Shown here piece by piece: positions 16,390 through 24,261 of a stretch of 34,375 bases of DNA. The stretch covers positions 1 through 34,375 of the forward strand of contig JBMNQI010000020.1 in assembly GCA_050944055.1 (NCBI GenBank). The letters are read 5' to 3'. The translations under genes were made by a program, and so were the position numbers. Below the pieces are notes generated by a model. The model did no database searches and was not told the DNA's origin. It worked only from the letters and a program-made list of their open reading frames with translations. The first letter of the stretch is position 1, and the number at the start of each line of letters is the position of its first letter. The stretch comes from JBMNQI01 sp050944055 (GTDB taxonomy: Bacteria > Bacillota > Clostridia > Oscillospirales > Oscillospiraceae).

Positions 16390-17697
16390 CTAATTAAAGC
16401 GCGCGTCGCGCATGGCAGGGTTGTCGATAAGTTTCCCGCGCTCATCGAACCGGGAGCCGTGGCAGGGACAGTCCCAGGAGCGCTCCGCTTCGTTCCATTT
16501 TAGAGAACAGCCTAAATGCGTGCAGCGCTTTGATACAGGCATTACAAAGTTAAGCAGGGTTTCCCCGAGGTTTATGAAAAGCTGAGTCTTAAGCATGCTC
16601 CTGTGCGGGTCAAACACGGGGGCGAACTGGTTGTCAATACCCGTAATCATATCGGAGAGTATTTCGGCCGCAACCATTGAGGACGTCATGCCCCATTCGT
16701 TAAATCCGGTAGCAACGTAAATATTGGGCATAGCGGGGCTGTAATTTCCGATATACGGGACGCCGTCCAGACTCATGCAGTCCTGAGTGGCCCAGACGTA
16801 TTTTTTCTCCGCCTCCGGATAATAGCGCGAGACAAACTCGTTTACCCTGGCAAACCCGCCGGACTTGACCTTTGTGCCTGTACGGTGGTCGCCGCCCCCG
16901 ACGATAAGCAGGTTCTTATAGTTTCTGAAATAAATGCTGCCGTCCGCCGTGCCGACATATGTCGCGCCCACATCGCCGGCGTTTTCAAGCACTATAATGA
17001 AGGAGCGGGTTTGGTATAGCTTCATAAAATACAGGCCGCGGCGGTTAATAAATGGATAATGCGAGGCGATTATTATTTTTTTTGCCGATATTTTGCCCTT
17101 TCTGGTGTATGCCGTCGTGCCTCTTACATCATGGACGAAGGTGTTTTCATATATATTAAGGCCTTTAACAGCGCCCGCCAGAAATTTGAGCGGGTGAAAC
17201 TGCGCCATGCCGGGGTATTTTACGGCTCCCGTAATCTCTATAGGCAGAGGCGTTTTCGTTATAAACTCCGCCGGGAAACCGAGGCGGTTGACGATTAGTG
17301 CTTCAGTTTTCAGCGTCGAGGCATCGCCCTGCGTATACATGATTGAAGGCCTATCCTCGAAATCGCAGTCTATATCCCGAGACATGGCGCGGAAGCGCTC
17401 GACTGCCTGAAGGTTCGCGTCGAGGTACTGCTTGGCCTTGACGCTTCCCGCCTTTTTAACAAGGTCCGTATACAGAGTGTCGTGCTGGGCGGAGAGTACG
17501 GCGGTCGTGCCGCGCGTTATGCCGCATCCAATTGTCTTTGCCTCTGCAAGCACGCATTCGACGCCTTTATCGCGCAGGCTTCTGGCGCATAAAACTCCTG
17601 CCATACCGCCGCCGATGACAAGAACGTCCGTCGTTATATCGCCTTTCAGCTCGGGGAAGTGCGGCATTTCGATATTCTCAGTCCACAAATAATTCAT
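16390..17697 (-). CDS. FAD-dependent oxidoreductase with C-terminal Rieske domain
   Basis: A 435-residue flavoprotein of the DAO/glycine-oxidase type fused to a Rieske [2Fe-2S] domain, as in Bacillus YhfW. The N-terminal FAD motif is VLVIGGGMAGVLCARSL (about 20-36). The Rieske ligands are in CTHLGCSLKWN and CPCHGSRFD near the C-terminus (about 388-420), the expected Cys-X-His and Cys-X2-His pairs. It likely oxidises an amine or similar substrate and passes electrons through the iron-sulfur cluster; the substrate is unknown. The ATG at 17697 is chosen because GCGAGGAAT lies upstream and MNYLWTENIE is a natural N-terminus; the frame is open to 17808 but that extension does not resemble the family. 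Confidence 0.88.
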   Translation of the reverse strand: MNYLWTENIEMPHFPELKGDITTDVLVIGGGMAGVLCARSLRDKGVECVLAEAKTIGCGITRGTTAVLSAQHDTLYTDLVKKAGSVKAKQYLDANLQAVERFRAMSRDIDCDFEDRPSIMYTQGDASTLKTEALIVNRLGFPAEFITKTPLPIEITGAVKYPGMAQFHPLKFLAGAVKGLNIYENTFVHDVRGTTAYTRKGKISAKKIIIASHYPFINRRGLYFMKLYQTRSFIIVLENAGDVGATYVGTADGSIYFRNYKNLLIVGGGDHRTGTKVKSGGFARVNEFVSRYYPEAEKKYVWATQDCMSLDGVPYIGNYSPAMPNIYVATGFNEWGMTSSMVAAEILSDMITGIDNQFAPVFDPHRSMLKTQLFINLGETLLNFVMPVSKRCTHLGCSLKWNEAERSWDCPCHGSRFDERGKLIDNPAMRDARFN

Positions 17698-17921
17698 TGT
17701 TATTCCTCGCATAAAATGTTCTAATATAGATAGTATCCGTAATTCTGTATGGATTATTATTACAACGTGCAGTTTTGCCGGACGGCTTTGCTTCCTGTTG
17801 ACAAGCAATACTAATTTGAATATGATTCACATATTATTATCCAATGCTGTACGCAATGATTCTGCCCGGCTGACGAGTTATGCTGCCCGCGCGGAATCGG
17901 CTGCAAGAGGGAAGGCGCACG

Positions 17922-18518
17922 ATGAATAGTCGTTACATAGCGTTTGATGTCGAAACCCCCAACTATGCAAACAATAGGATCAGCTCCATCGGAATAACGA
18001 TTATCGAGAACGGCGTTATCGCGGAAGAATTCTACTCGCTTGTTAATCCGGAGGTACGCTTTGATTCCTTCAATATTCGCCTGACCGGAATAACGCCGAG
18101 GATGGTGGAGGATAAGCCCACGTTCCCGCAGATATGGGAAAAGATAGCGCCTATTATGGAAAGCGGCCCGCTCATCGCGCATAACGCGCCGTTTGATATG
18201 GGCGTGCTGGCAAAGTGCCTGAGCGCTTATCAAATTGATTGGAAACGCTTTGTATACTACGCCTGCACCTGCTCGATGGGACGCGCCTGCTACCCGGAAC
18301 TTAGAAACCATAAGCTGAATACGCTGTGCGATTATCTCGGCTTTGAACTTGAGCACCACAACGCCGGAAGCGACAGCCGCGCCTGCGCAGAGCTGCTTCT
18401 GGAGTACATGAGGCATTCGCTGGAGGTCGACCGCTATCTGCGGCTTTATGATATTGAAAACCGCCGCACTCTGAGATGCTTACCGGAGCTTAAGAAAAAA
18501 GAGATTGCTCAAACTTAA
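17922..18518 (+). CDS. DEDDh-family 3'-5' exonuclease
   Basis: A 198-residue exonuclease of the DNA polymerase III epsilon/RNase T fold. The three exonuclease motifs are visible: ExoI FDVET (about 10), ExoII in LIAHNAPFDMGVL (about 85), and ExoIII HHNAGSDSRACAELL (about 145), with the His five residues before the Asp that marks the DEDDh type. Two metal ions would be held by these acidic residues. It is a stand-alone nuclease, not part of a polymerase, and may act in repair or RNA processing. The ATG at 17922 has GAGGGA upstream at suitable spacing; upstream codons in the same frame lack homology-like features. Confidence 0.88.
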   Translation: MNSRYIAFDVETPNYANNRISSIGITIIENGVIAEEFYSLVNPEVRFDSFNIRLTGITPRMVEDKPTFPQIWEKIAPIMESGPLIAHNAPFDMGVLAKCLSAYQIDWKRFVYYACTCSMGRACYPELRNHKLNTLCDYLGFELEHHNAGSDSRACAELLLEYMRHSLEVDRYLRLYDIENRRTLRCLPELKKKEIAQT

Positions 18519-18613
18519 GAAACCGGCAGCTCATTACCGAATCGGCAGGTAAGTATCGTCGATTGTGAATAAAACGGCGAAAGATTAAGAAACTACCGGT
18601 GAGGTGATGATTA

Positions 18614-19075
18614 GTGCAACTGACGCAGAAAGAAACGTTGCTGTTGAAAGATTTAAAAGAGCACGAACAAATATGCATCGAAAAGTACAATAAATACGCA
18701 AACGACGCCTATGACGGGCAGCTGAAAGGCTTATTCACTCAGATCGCGCAAACAGAGCAGCAGCATCTGGACACGATAAACCAGATTATGAGCGGGACAA
18801 TTCCGGCAATGCAGCAGGGCGAAGGGGAGCAGGTCCAGCTGAGCTTCAATCCGGTCTACAGCTCCGACGCTTCAGACCCCAACAAGCAGAAAGACAGCTA
18901 TCTCTGCACGGATTTGCTTTCTACCGAAAAGCATGTGTCGTCCGTTTACAATACGGCTGTTTTTGAGTTCAAGGATACAAATATAAGAAAAATCCTGAAC
19001 CATATTCAAAAGGAAGAACAGCAGCACGGGGAGCAAATATACAATTATATGGCTCAAAACGGCATGTATTCTTAA
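18614..19075 (+). CDS. Spore coat protein, CotF family (ferritin-like)
   Basis: A 153-residue all-helical protein resembling CotF-like coat proteins: an N-terminal helix with LLLKDLKEHEQICIEKYNKY, then QIAQTEQQHLDTINQIM, and in the second half STEKHVSSVYNTAVFEF and HIQKEEQQHGEQIYNYM, two ExxH-type segments giving a ferritin-like helical pattern. A flexible linker rich in Gln, Ser and Pro joins the halves. In Bacillus such proteins sit in the spore coat. The start is GTG at 18614 behind GAGGTGATGA. It is followed by a strong hairpin terminator and probably forms a single-gene unit. Confidence 0.85.
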   Translation: MQLTQKETLLLKDLKEHEQICIEKYNKYANDAYDGQLKGLFTQIAQTEQQHLDTINQIMSGTIPAMQQGEGEQVQLSFNPVYSSDASDPNKQKDSYLCTDLLSTEKHVSSVYNTAVFEFKDTNIRKILNHIQKEEQQHGEQIYNYMAQNGMYS

Positions 19076-19092
19076 GCCGGGGAAACATCAAT

Positions 19093-19123
19093 AAGCGCCC
19101 TTCTGACAGACGGAAGGGCGCTT
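19093..19123 (+). terminator. Terminator after the CotF-like gene
   Basis: AAGCGCCCTTC (19093-19103) and GAAGGGCGCTT (19113-19123) form an 11-base perfect stem starting 17 bases past the stop. Confidence 0.85.
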
Positions 19124-19182
19124 TAGCCTGTTATTCAAAACGCATAATCATAGAAATGCAGTCTGGAAGTATGTTTTATTTG

Positions 19183-19210
19183 TTGATATTCAGCCAATAT
19201 ATGGTATTAT
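19183..19210 (+). promoter_or_regulatory. Candidate promoter of the toroid-protein gene
   Basis: TTGATA (19183-19188), 16 bases, TATTAT (19205-19210), preceded by TGG to give an extended -10. The leader to the GTG at 19336 would be about 120 bases. The CCAATATATGGTAT stretch here recurs in inverted orientation at the GH3 promoter region near 11178. Confidence 0.5.
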
Positions 19211-19335
19211 ATTACGAGATTAATTAACGGTATTGAGGAATGTAACGCGGCGTTTGCCCGCGGACCGTCAGACTCGCGCAAGCCTTTGATAAAATTACGC
19301 GAATGCGCGAGAATGCTTAGAGGGGGAACAAAATA

Positions 19336-20172
19336 GTGGCCGTCGAAGAGCAGTATAAATCCGACGTTGAGGCGATACTTGCAAGGAGATATGATAACGG
19401 CTGGGATTTCTGGACGACTAGTGATAAGCGTTTAATCAAGGGAAGCCCGTTTACCGCTCTGGAGAGCGCGCTTTTGCTCCTGGAGCTGGGAATGGAACCG
19501 ACCAAGCCGCTGCTGAAGGATGTCGCAGACTTGATTTTCAGCGCCTGGCGTGAGGACGGAAGGTTTAAGCTGTACCCGCAGGGCTCCATTTATCCCTGCC
19601 ATACAATCAACGCGGCCAAAGTGCTTTGCCATCTTGGGTTCGCGCATGATGAAAGGCTTCAAAAAACATTCCGGCATCTTTTGGATATACAGCATACAGA
19701 CGGCGGCTGGCGCTGCAATAAATTCTTTTTTGGGAGAGGACCGGAAACGGAGTATTCAGACCCGGGTCCGACGCTGACCGCTCTGAACGCTTTTCGGTTT
19801 ACAGATTATCTGAATAAGGAGCCGCTTCTTGACAAGGCGGTTGAATTTCTGCTCGATCACTGGGAAACGCGCCTGCCGCTCGGCCCGTGCCACTACGGGA
19901 TAGGCTCGAGGTTTATGCAGGTTGAGTACCCTTTCGGAAATTACAACATTTTTGTATATGTCTATGTCCTGTCGTTTTATGACAGAGCCAAGCAGGATCT
20001 GAGATTTCTCGAGGCGCTGGGCGTAATAGAATCCAAGCTTTCGGGCGGGAAGATAGTAGTTGAGCGCGTCAACCGCAAGCTGGCGGGCTTATCCTTCTGC
20101 AGAAAAGGGGAGGCAAGCGACCTCGGAACCAAGCGTTATAAGGAAATCCTGAAAAATATCGCCCATGGATAA
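19336..20172 (+). CDS. Prenyltransferase/squalene-oxidase repeat-like alpha/alpha-toroid protein
   Basis: A 278-residue protein with the repeated helix pairs of the terpenoid-cyclase/protein-prenyltransferase toroid. Repeat-like segments include SALLLLELGMEPTKPLLKDVA, AAKVLCHLGF and TLTALNAFRF, and IQHTDGGWRCN resembles the QW-type motif of squalene cyclases. No DxDD or DxD catalytic motif is visible, so it is probably not an active cyclase; it may bind a ligand or a protein. The substrate is unknown. The GTG at 19336 has AGAGGGGGAAC upstream. It is followed after 52 bases by the phosphoesterase gene on the same strand, likely the same transcript. Confidence 0.75.
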   Translation: MAVEEQYKSDVEAILARRYDNGWDFWTTSDKRLIKGSPFTALESALLLLELGMEPTKPLLKDVADLIFSAWREDGRFKLYPQGSIYPCHTINAAKVLCHLGFAHDERLQKTFRHLLDIQHTDGGWRCNKFFFGRGPETEYSDPGPTLTALNAFRFTDYLNKEPLLDKAVEFLLDHWETRLPLGPCHYGIGSRFMQVEYPFGNYNIFVYVYVLSFYDRAKQDLRFLEALGVIESKLSGGKIVVERVNRKLAGLSFCRKGEASDLGTKRYKEILKNIAHG

Positions 20173-20224
20173 GAAGCAGGAAGCTGGGCAGATTCCGCTT
20201 AAGCTGAAAGTAAGGAATAATAAA

Positions 20225-20737
20225 ATGAAGATTGGCGTAATTTCAGATACGCATATTCCCCGCAAAGCGCCGCATTTGCCGGAAATCGTATACGATATTT
20301 TTAAAGACGCGGACCATATTTTTCACGCGGGGGATATAAGCGATTTGTCAGTAATTGAGGAGCTCGGGAGGCTCGCGCCCGTAACGGCTGTGGCCGGCAA
20401 TACAGACCTTGAGGAGCTGAGGCGATATCTTGGGGAAAGCCGGATAGTCAGTATGGGCGGAAAGACTTTCGGCATTTTTCACGGCCACGGGATTATCGGG
20501 ACTACGCCGGACAGAGCGCGGCGGAAGTTTGAGAATAATAAGCCGGATTGTATAATCTTCGGTCACAGTCATATCCCATATTGCGGCTATGACGGGCGCA
20601 CGCTGCTGTTTAATCCGGGCTCGCCCACGGATAAAAGGAGAAACGCGTTTTATTCGGTCGGCATATTGGAGGTCGGCGACATGATAACGCCGCGTTTAAT
20701 ATATTTTAACAGTGAGGGGAAGCTCGTTTCTTTGTGA
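20225..20737 (+). CDS. YfcE/MJ0936-family metallophosphoesterase
   Basis: A 170-residue calcineurin-like phosphoesterase. The metal-binding motifs appear in order: DTHIPR, GDISD, GNTD, HGHG and GHSHIP, followed by NPGSP, which is the YfcE/Vps29-like signature. These enzymes hydrolyse phosphodiesters or nucleotide phosphomonoesters using two divalent metals; the natural substrate is unknown. The ATG at 20225 follows AAGGAATAAT; the longer frame from ATG 20165, overlapping the previous gene, has no ribosome site. It ends 5 bases from the convergent DDAH-like gene. Confidence 0.9.
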   Translation: MKIGVISDTHIPRKAPHLPEIVYDIFKDADHIFHAGDISDLSVIEELGRLAPVTAVAGNTDLEELRRYLGESRIVSMGGKTFGIFHGHGIIGTTPDRARRKFENNKPDCIIFGHSHIPYCGYDGRTLLFNPGSPTDKRRNAFYSVGILEVGDMITPRLIYFNSEGKLVSL

Positions 20738-20742
20738 AAGAA

Positions 20743-21591
20743 TTATCCTCTTACAAGCGGCAGGGTCACGCAGCGGAAGGCGCCGCCGGATTTCAGGATT
20801 TCCGATATATCGCATTGAATAACCCTGTAACCGTATTCTTTCAGCTTCCTGTTGACGTCTTCATTCTGCGGGGAGCTTATGATTCTGTTTCCGCCTATAG
20901 CCAGGACGTTTGTTCCCAGCTTAAACTGCTCTTCTTTGCTCACGTCTATCAGGTTAAAAATACTTTCAAGGCGGTTGATATCGTCCTTTTTTAAAGCTTT
21001 TCTATAGATCAGCGCGTCCCTGTCCGAAATAATGTTGAAAGTACAGTCAAAATGCAGATATCCCTCGTCAAATACTATAGGCCTTATATCGTATCCTTCG
21101 CAGTTTTTCGCAAGCTCGCTTAGTACCGATTCACTCGTTCTGTCGCTGATGCCCAGCCAGAGAGTTTTGTTATGAATTATTACGTCGCCGCCTTCGATGT
21201 TTCCCGCCTTCAGCTCCGTATACTCAATACGCCTTTCCTGAAGCCAGTTCTTCAGCACTTTAGTCTCCCCGGATCTTATCTCCTTCTTAAGGCGCGACAC
21301 AAAGAAACGCCGCCCTATTACAAAACCGATATCTCTTGTAAAAACCTGCTCGGGGTATTTCTCTAGACTCGGGAGTATATGCACATTTACGTTGTTTTGC
21401 CGGAGGATGCGGACTAACTCCGTATGCTGACGCATGGCCAGCACCCAATCGATGTTAGTTTCGGCGTAGTAACGCTGAGTGCGGTTTATGACTTCTTCTA
21501 TTCGCATGTAATATGGAGCGCACAACAGCACTTCCTTCAAAACGCCGTATTCGCTGGAACAATTAACTGACAAGGCAGCACTCGAATGCAT
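20743..21591 (-). CDS. Dimethylarginine dimethylaminohydrolase-like amidinohydrolase
   Basis: A 282-residue member of the guanidino-group modifying (amidinotransferase/arginine deiminase/DDAH) superfamily. Motifs visible: FTRDIGFVIG, EGGDVI, the general-base His in LHFDCTFNII, and the nucleophilic Cys in GGAFRCVTLPL near the C-terminus. It would attack the guanidinium carbon of an arginine-like substrate and release an amine, giving citrulline or ornithine-type products; whether it prefers arginine, methylarginine or agmatine is not readable. No arginine-pathway gene is adjacent. I choose the ATG at 21591 because GGGGG lies six bases ahead; a TTG at 21612 in the same frame lacks a ribosome site. 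A hairpin at 21607-21623 lies just before the ribosome site. Confidence 0.85.
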   Translation of the reverse strand: MHSSAALSVNCSSEYGVLKEVLLCAPYYMRIEEVINRTQRYYAETNIDWVLAMRQHTELVRILRQNNVNVHILPSLEKYPEQVFTRDIGFVIGRRFFVSRLKKEIRSGETKVLKNWLQERRIEYTELKAGNIEGGDVIIHNKTLWLGISDRTSESVLSELAKNCEGYDIRPIVFDEGYLHFDCTFNIISDRDALIYRKALKKDDINRLESIFNLIDVSKEEQFKLGTNVLAIGGNRIISSPQNEDVNRKLKEYGYRVIQCDISEILKSGGAFRCVTLPLVRG

Positions 21592-21932
21592 ATATATCCC
21601 CCAAATCGGCAAACAGCTTGCCGAAATATTATTATCACTATTTACTTATTAATAAGAGGTAAAGCTTTTCAGAAGCGGTACCCGGTGCTAATTTACGGCG
21701 AAGGAATTGCGATGTCAGCTGTAGAGGCCAACTTATGTAATAACTGGAAAAAATAATCGTTAACAAAATGTTAAAGCTGTGTTAACATTTTGTTTATAAT
21801 TGAGAGTATACTGATTTTTTGTCAATGGCGATGCATGCGCATGCGCCAAGGCCTGACTTCATGATATCTGGTTTTTTGAAAGCTGGTCAAAGAGAAATGA
21901 AAATAGAGCCGGCGGAAGGCCGCTGCATATTT
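21592..21932. promoter_or_regulatory. Shared regulatory region of the DDAH-like and LTA-synthase genes
   Basis: Divergent intergenic region. On the DDAH side there is a 6-base-stem hairpin (CGGCAA 21607-21612 with TTGCCG 21618-21623) directly ahead of the ribosome site and a perfect 12-base palindrome CTTATTAATAAG (21645-21656). On the other side lie the Pho-box-like array and -10 element (21760-21800). The rest up to 21932 is open frame ahead of the chosen start of the LTA-synthase gene. Confidence 0.6.
21760..21800 (+). promoter_or_regulatory. Candidate Pho-box array and promoter of the LTA-synthase gene
   Basis: Hexamers TTAACA (21760), TTAAAG (21771), TTAACA (21782) and TTTATA (21793) occur at an exact 11-base period, the arrangement known for PhoP-binding TT(A/T/C)ACA-N5 repeats in Bacillus. 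TATAAT (21795-21800) overlaps the last unit, and TTAAAG lies 18 bases ahead of it, as a weak -35. The same stretch is also a 13-base inverted repeat (21762-21774 with 21782-21794, 7-base loop), so an operator of a dimeric repressor is the alternative reading. Confidence 0.55.
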
Positions 21933-23909
21933 ATGAAAACTATTATTGAACGGATTAATAAAGCATACGCGGTTTTTAAAAAGAAACCGGTGCTTCACAT
22001 TATCTGCCTTGCGAACGTACTCAACCTGATAATTGAGATGCTCTGCCGGCGCTCTGTTGCCGAAGGCCTCAGATACATGGTCGGGCAGCCTTTTGTATTC
22101 GAGTACAACGCGATGATAATAATGCTCACGCTGACGTTTGCCCTGCTGTTTCAAAGACGTGAATTCGTCCTTGTGCTCGTTTCGTTCATATGGCTCTCAC
22201 TGGCTGTTACCGACTGCGTGCTTCTCAGCTTTCGCACGACGCCGCTTGCATTTACGGACTTCACGCTTTTCAATTCCGTCAGGAGCATAGTCGGCAATTA
22301 CCTGACCATATGGCAGACCGCGCTGATTGTCATACTGTTTGCCGCTCTGACAGCCGGCATAATCTGGTTCGGAATAAGGTCGCCGAAGACAAAGGTGAAG
22401 TACTCCACTTCGCTTTTCTCCATAGCCGGGTTCGCGCTTTGCCTTCTGCTGGGGACGTCGCTTTCGCTAAAGGCGAAGGCTGTCTCCTCGGAATTTCCAA
22501 ACCTTGCTGACGCGTATGAGCAGTATGGATTCGCCTACTGCTTTTCAGCGAGTATTGTCGATAAGGGCATAGACGAGCCGGACGATTATTCCGAATACAG
22601 GATAGACGAAATACGAAACGCGATAGGGGAGGACGAGGAGTTAAATACCCCGAATACGCCAAATATCATATTCGTCCAGCTTGAGTCCTTTATTGATGTG
22701 AATGATATTATCGGTTATACATATTCGGAAAACCCGGTTCCCGTTTTCAGCGCGCTTGAAGAAGAGTATTCCTCCGGCTATCTGACCGTGCCGGCAATAG
22801 GCGCAGGTACTGCTAACACGGAATTTGAGGTGCTCACGGGCATGAGCCTCGATTATTTCGGGACCGGCGAATATCCTTATAAAACCATTCTCCAGTCTGC
22901 AACGTGCGAATCAATTTGTTATAACCTGAAGGAACTGGGCTACGCGTGTCATGCGATACATAACCACAGCGGCACGTTCTATGACAGGAACCGCGTGTTT
23001 GAAAACCTTGGGTTTGATACGTTCACTCCTTTGGAATACATGCAGGATGTGGAGTTCACTCCGCGGAACTGGGCCAAGGACGCGGTGCTGACTGGCGAAG
23101 TAATAAAAGCCTTAAAATCCACGCCGGGAAGGGACTTCATATACACAATTACGGTTCAGGGCCACGGCAGGTATCCGGGTGAATTTGCCGAGGAGACAAA
23201 TATATCAGTATCTGGCATCGAGTCAGCCGAGGATAAGATCGCCTTTGAATACTATCTTAAGCAGATACATGAGACTGATGAGTTTATAGGCGAACTGATA
23301 GACGAGCTCGCGGCTTATAAGGAGCCAGTGGTTTTAGTGCTGTTTGGAGACCATCTGCCGAACTTCGATTTTGAGGACGGCGACCTTATTAACGGCAGCG
23401 CTTATCAGACCGGCTACGTCATATGGACCAGCTTCAAGCTTATAAAGTCAGACCGCGATCTTAATTCTTACCAGCTTTCAGCCTATGTGATGGAGCGGCT
23501 GGGAATTGACAGCGGAGTGCTGTCAAAGCTCCATCAGAGATATTCCGGAGAATCCGATTATCAGAACGCTCTCGAACTTCTCCAGTACGATATGCTGTAC
23601 GGTGAGAAATACATATACGGCGGTAAGGACCCGTATACCGCCACTGATATTAAAATGGGCGTGTCGGACATATCTATCTCCGGAGCGCGTTATACAAGGA
23701 GCGGTTATCTGATAGTAAAGGGAAGAGGCTTCACGCAATGGAGCGTCGTGTGCGTTGACGGCGAGGAGAAGGAAACGGTTGTCGTTGACGGAAATACGCT
23801 CGTTGCGCATGACGTCGATCGCCCCGAGAAGGACAGCGCCGTCACCGTGGCGCAGATAGGAAAGGACAAAGAGATTCTGGGTATGACCGGCGAATATATT
23901 TGGGAATAA
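21933..23909 (+). CDS. LTA synthase family protein (phosphoglycerol transferase, sulfatase fold)
   Basis: A 658-residue polytopic enzyme. The N-terminal part has about five membrane helices (for example LHIICLANVLNLIIEML), then an extracellular sulfatase-fold domain with IIFVQLESF (metal site), the nucleophile Thr in GAGTANTEFEVLTGMS, NHSGTFYDR, TVQGHGRYPGEF and GDHLPNF. Such enzymes transfer glycerol-phosphate from phosphatidylglycerol to build lipoteichoic acid or modify glycolipids. The C-terminal 90 residues add a beta-rich, IPT/TIG-like region (SGYLIVKGRGFTQWS). The start is uncertain: ATGs at 21861, 21897 and 21933 and a TTG at 21819 are in frame, none with a strong ribosome site; 21933 gives a normal N-terminus ahead of the first helix. 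Confidence 0.85.
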   Translation: MKTIIERINKAYAVFKKKPVLHIICLANVLNLIIEMLCRRSVAEGLRYMVGQPFVFEYNAMIIMLTLTFALLFQRREFVLVLVSFIWLSLAVTDCVLLSFRTTPLAFTDFTLFNSVRSIVGNYLTIWQTALIVILFAALTAGIIWFGIRSPKTKVKYSTSLFSIAGFALCLLLGTSLSLKAKAVSSEFPNLADAYEQYGFAYCFSASIVDKGIDEPDDYSEYRIDEIRNAIGEDEELNTPNTPNIIFVQLESFIDVNDIIGYTYSENPVPVFSALEEEYSSGYLTVPAIGAGTANTEFEVLTGMSLDYFGTGEYPYKTILQSATCESICYNLKELGYACHAIHNHSGTFYDRNRVFENLGFDTFTPLEYMQDVEFTPRNWAKDAVLTGEVIKALKSTPGRDFIYTITVQGHGRYPGEFAEETNISVSGIESAEDKIAFEYYLKQIHETDEFIGELIDELAAYKEPVVLVLFGDHLPNFDFEDGDLINGSAYQTGYVIWTSFKLIKSDRDLNSYQLSAYVMERLGIDSGVLSKLHQRYSGESDYQNALELLQYDMLYGEKYIYGGKDPYTATDIKMGVSDISISGARYTRSGYLIVKGRGFTQWSVVCVDGEEKETVVVDGNTLVAHDVDRPEKDSAVTVAQIGKDKEILGMTGEYIWE

Positions 23910-23943
23910 GACCCGGGCACGGAGAGCAAAAAAAGGGTAATAA

Positions 23944-23966
23944 AAAAGCAGGCTGAGCCTGCTTTT
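23944..23966. terminator. Terminator after the LTA-synthase gene
   Basis: AAAAGCAGGC and GCCTGCTTTT form a perfect 10-base stem with a 3-base loop, 34 bases past the stop, with A and T flanks. Confidence 0.88.
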
Positions 23967-24012
23967 AAATATAAGGTCTGTCTCTTTCCCGCCAAACCGA
24001 CAACAAGAAAAC

Positions 24013-24039
24013 AGCGGACAGGCGCTTAGCCTATCCGCT
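24013..24039 (-). terminator. Terminator downstream of tRNA-Lys
   Basis: AGCGGACAGGC and GCCTATCCGCT form an 11-base stem with one mismatch and a 5-base loop; read on the minus strand it ends in TGTTTTCTTGTTG. It lies about 60 bases past the tRNA 3' end. Confidence 0.75.
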
Positions 24040-24096
24040 TTTCTGCGATTAGAACAAACACATTCTCTATTGTATGGCGTTCGTATCCTCGCGCTT

Positions 24097-24172
24097 TGGT
24101 GACCCGCCGGCGATTCGAACGCCGGACCCATTGCTTAAAAGGCAATTGCTCTGCCGACTGAGCTAGCGGGTC
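24097..24172 (-). tRNA. tRNA-Lys (anticodon UUU), CCA encoded
   Basis: A 76-base cloverleaf can be folded on the minus strand: acceptor GACCCGC with GCGGGTC, D arm GCTC...GAGC, anticodon arm ATTGC-CTTTTAA-GCAAT with anticodon TTT, and T arm CGGCG-TTCGAAT-CGCCG. The 3' CCA is genomically encoded. It is transcribed alone from its own promoter and has its own terminator. Confidence 0.97.
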
Positions 24173-24199
24173 ACATTTGTAATGCAAACAGCAAATGAT

Positions 24200-24228
24200 A
24201 TGATAAACTCTATGAAATTATTTGTCAA
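24200..24228 (-). promoter_or_regulatory. Promoter of tRNA-Lys
   Basis: Minus strand TTGACA (24223-24228), 17 bases, TATCAT (24200-24205), about 28 bases ahead of the tRNA 5' end. Confidence 0.75.
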
Positions 24229-24261
24229 GTATTAAATAAGGCCGGGACAAGAATTTCTTTT

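Noticed and set aside
17811..18416. A 201-codon open frame opposite the exonuclease gene
   Set aside because: The exonuclease has all catalytic motifs; the opposing frame has none.
24097..24172. tRNA-Lys as integration site of a mobile element
   Set aside because: No repeat of the tRNA 3' end and no integrase in the window.
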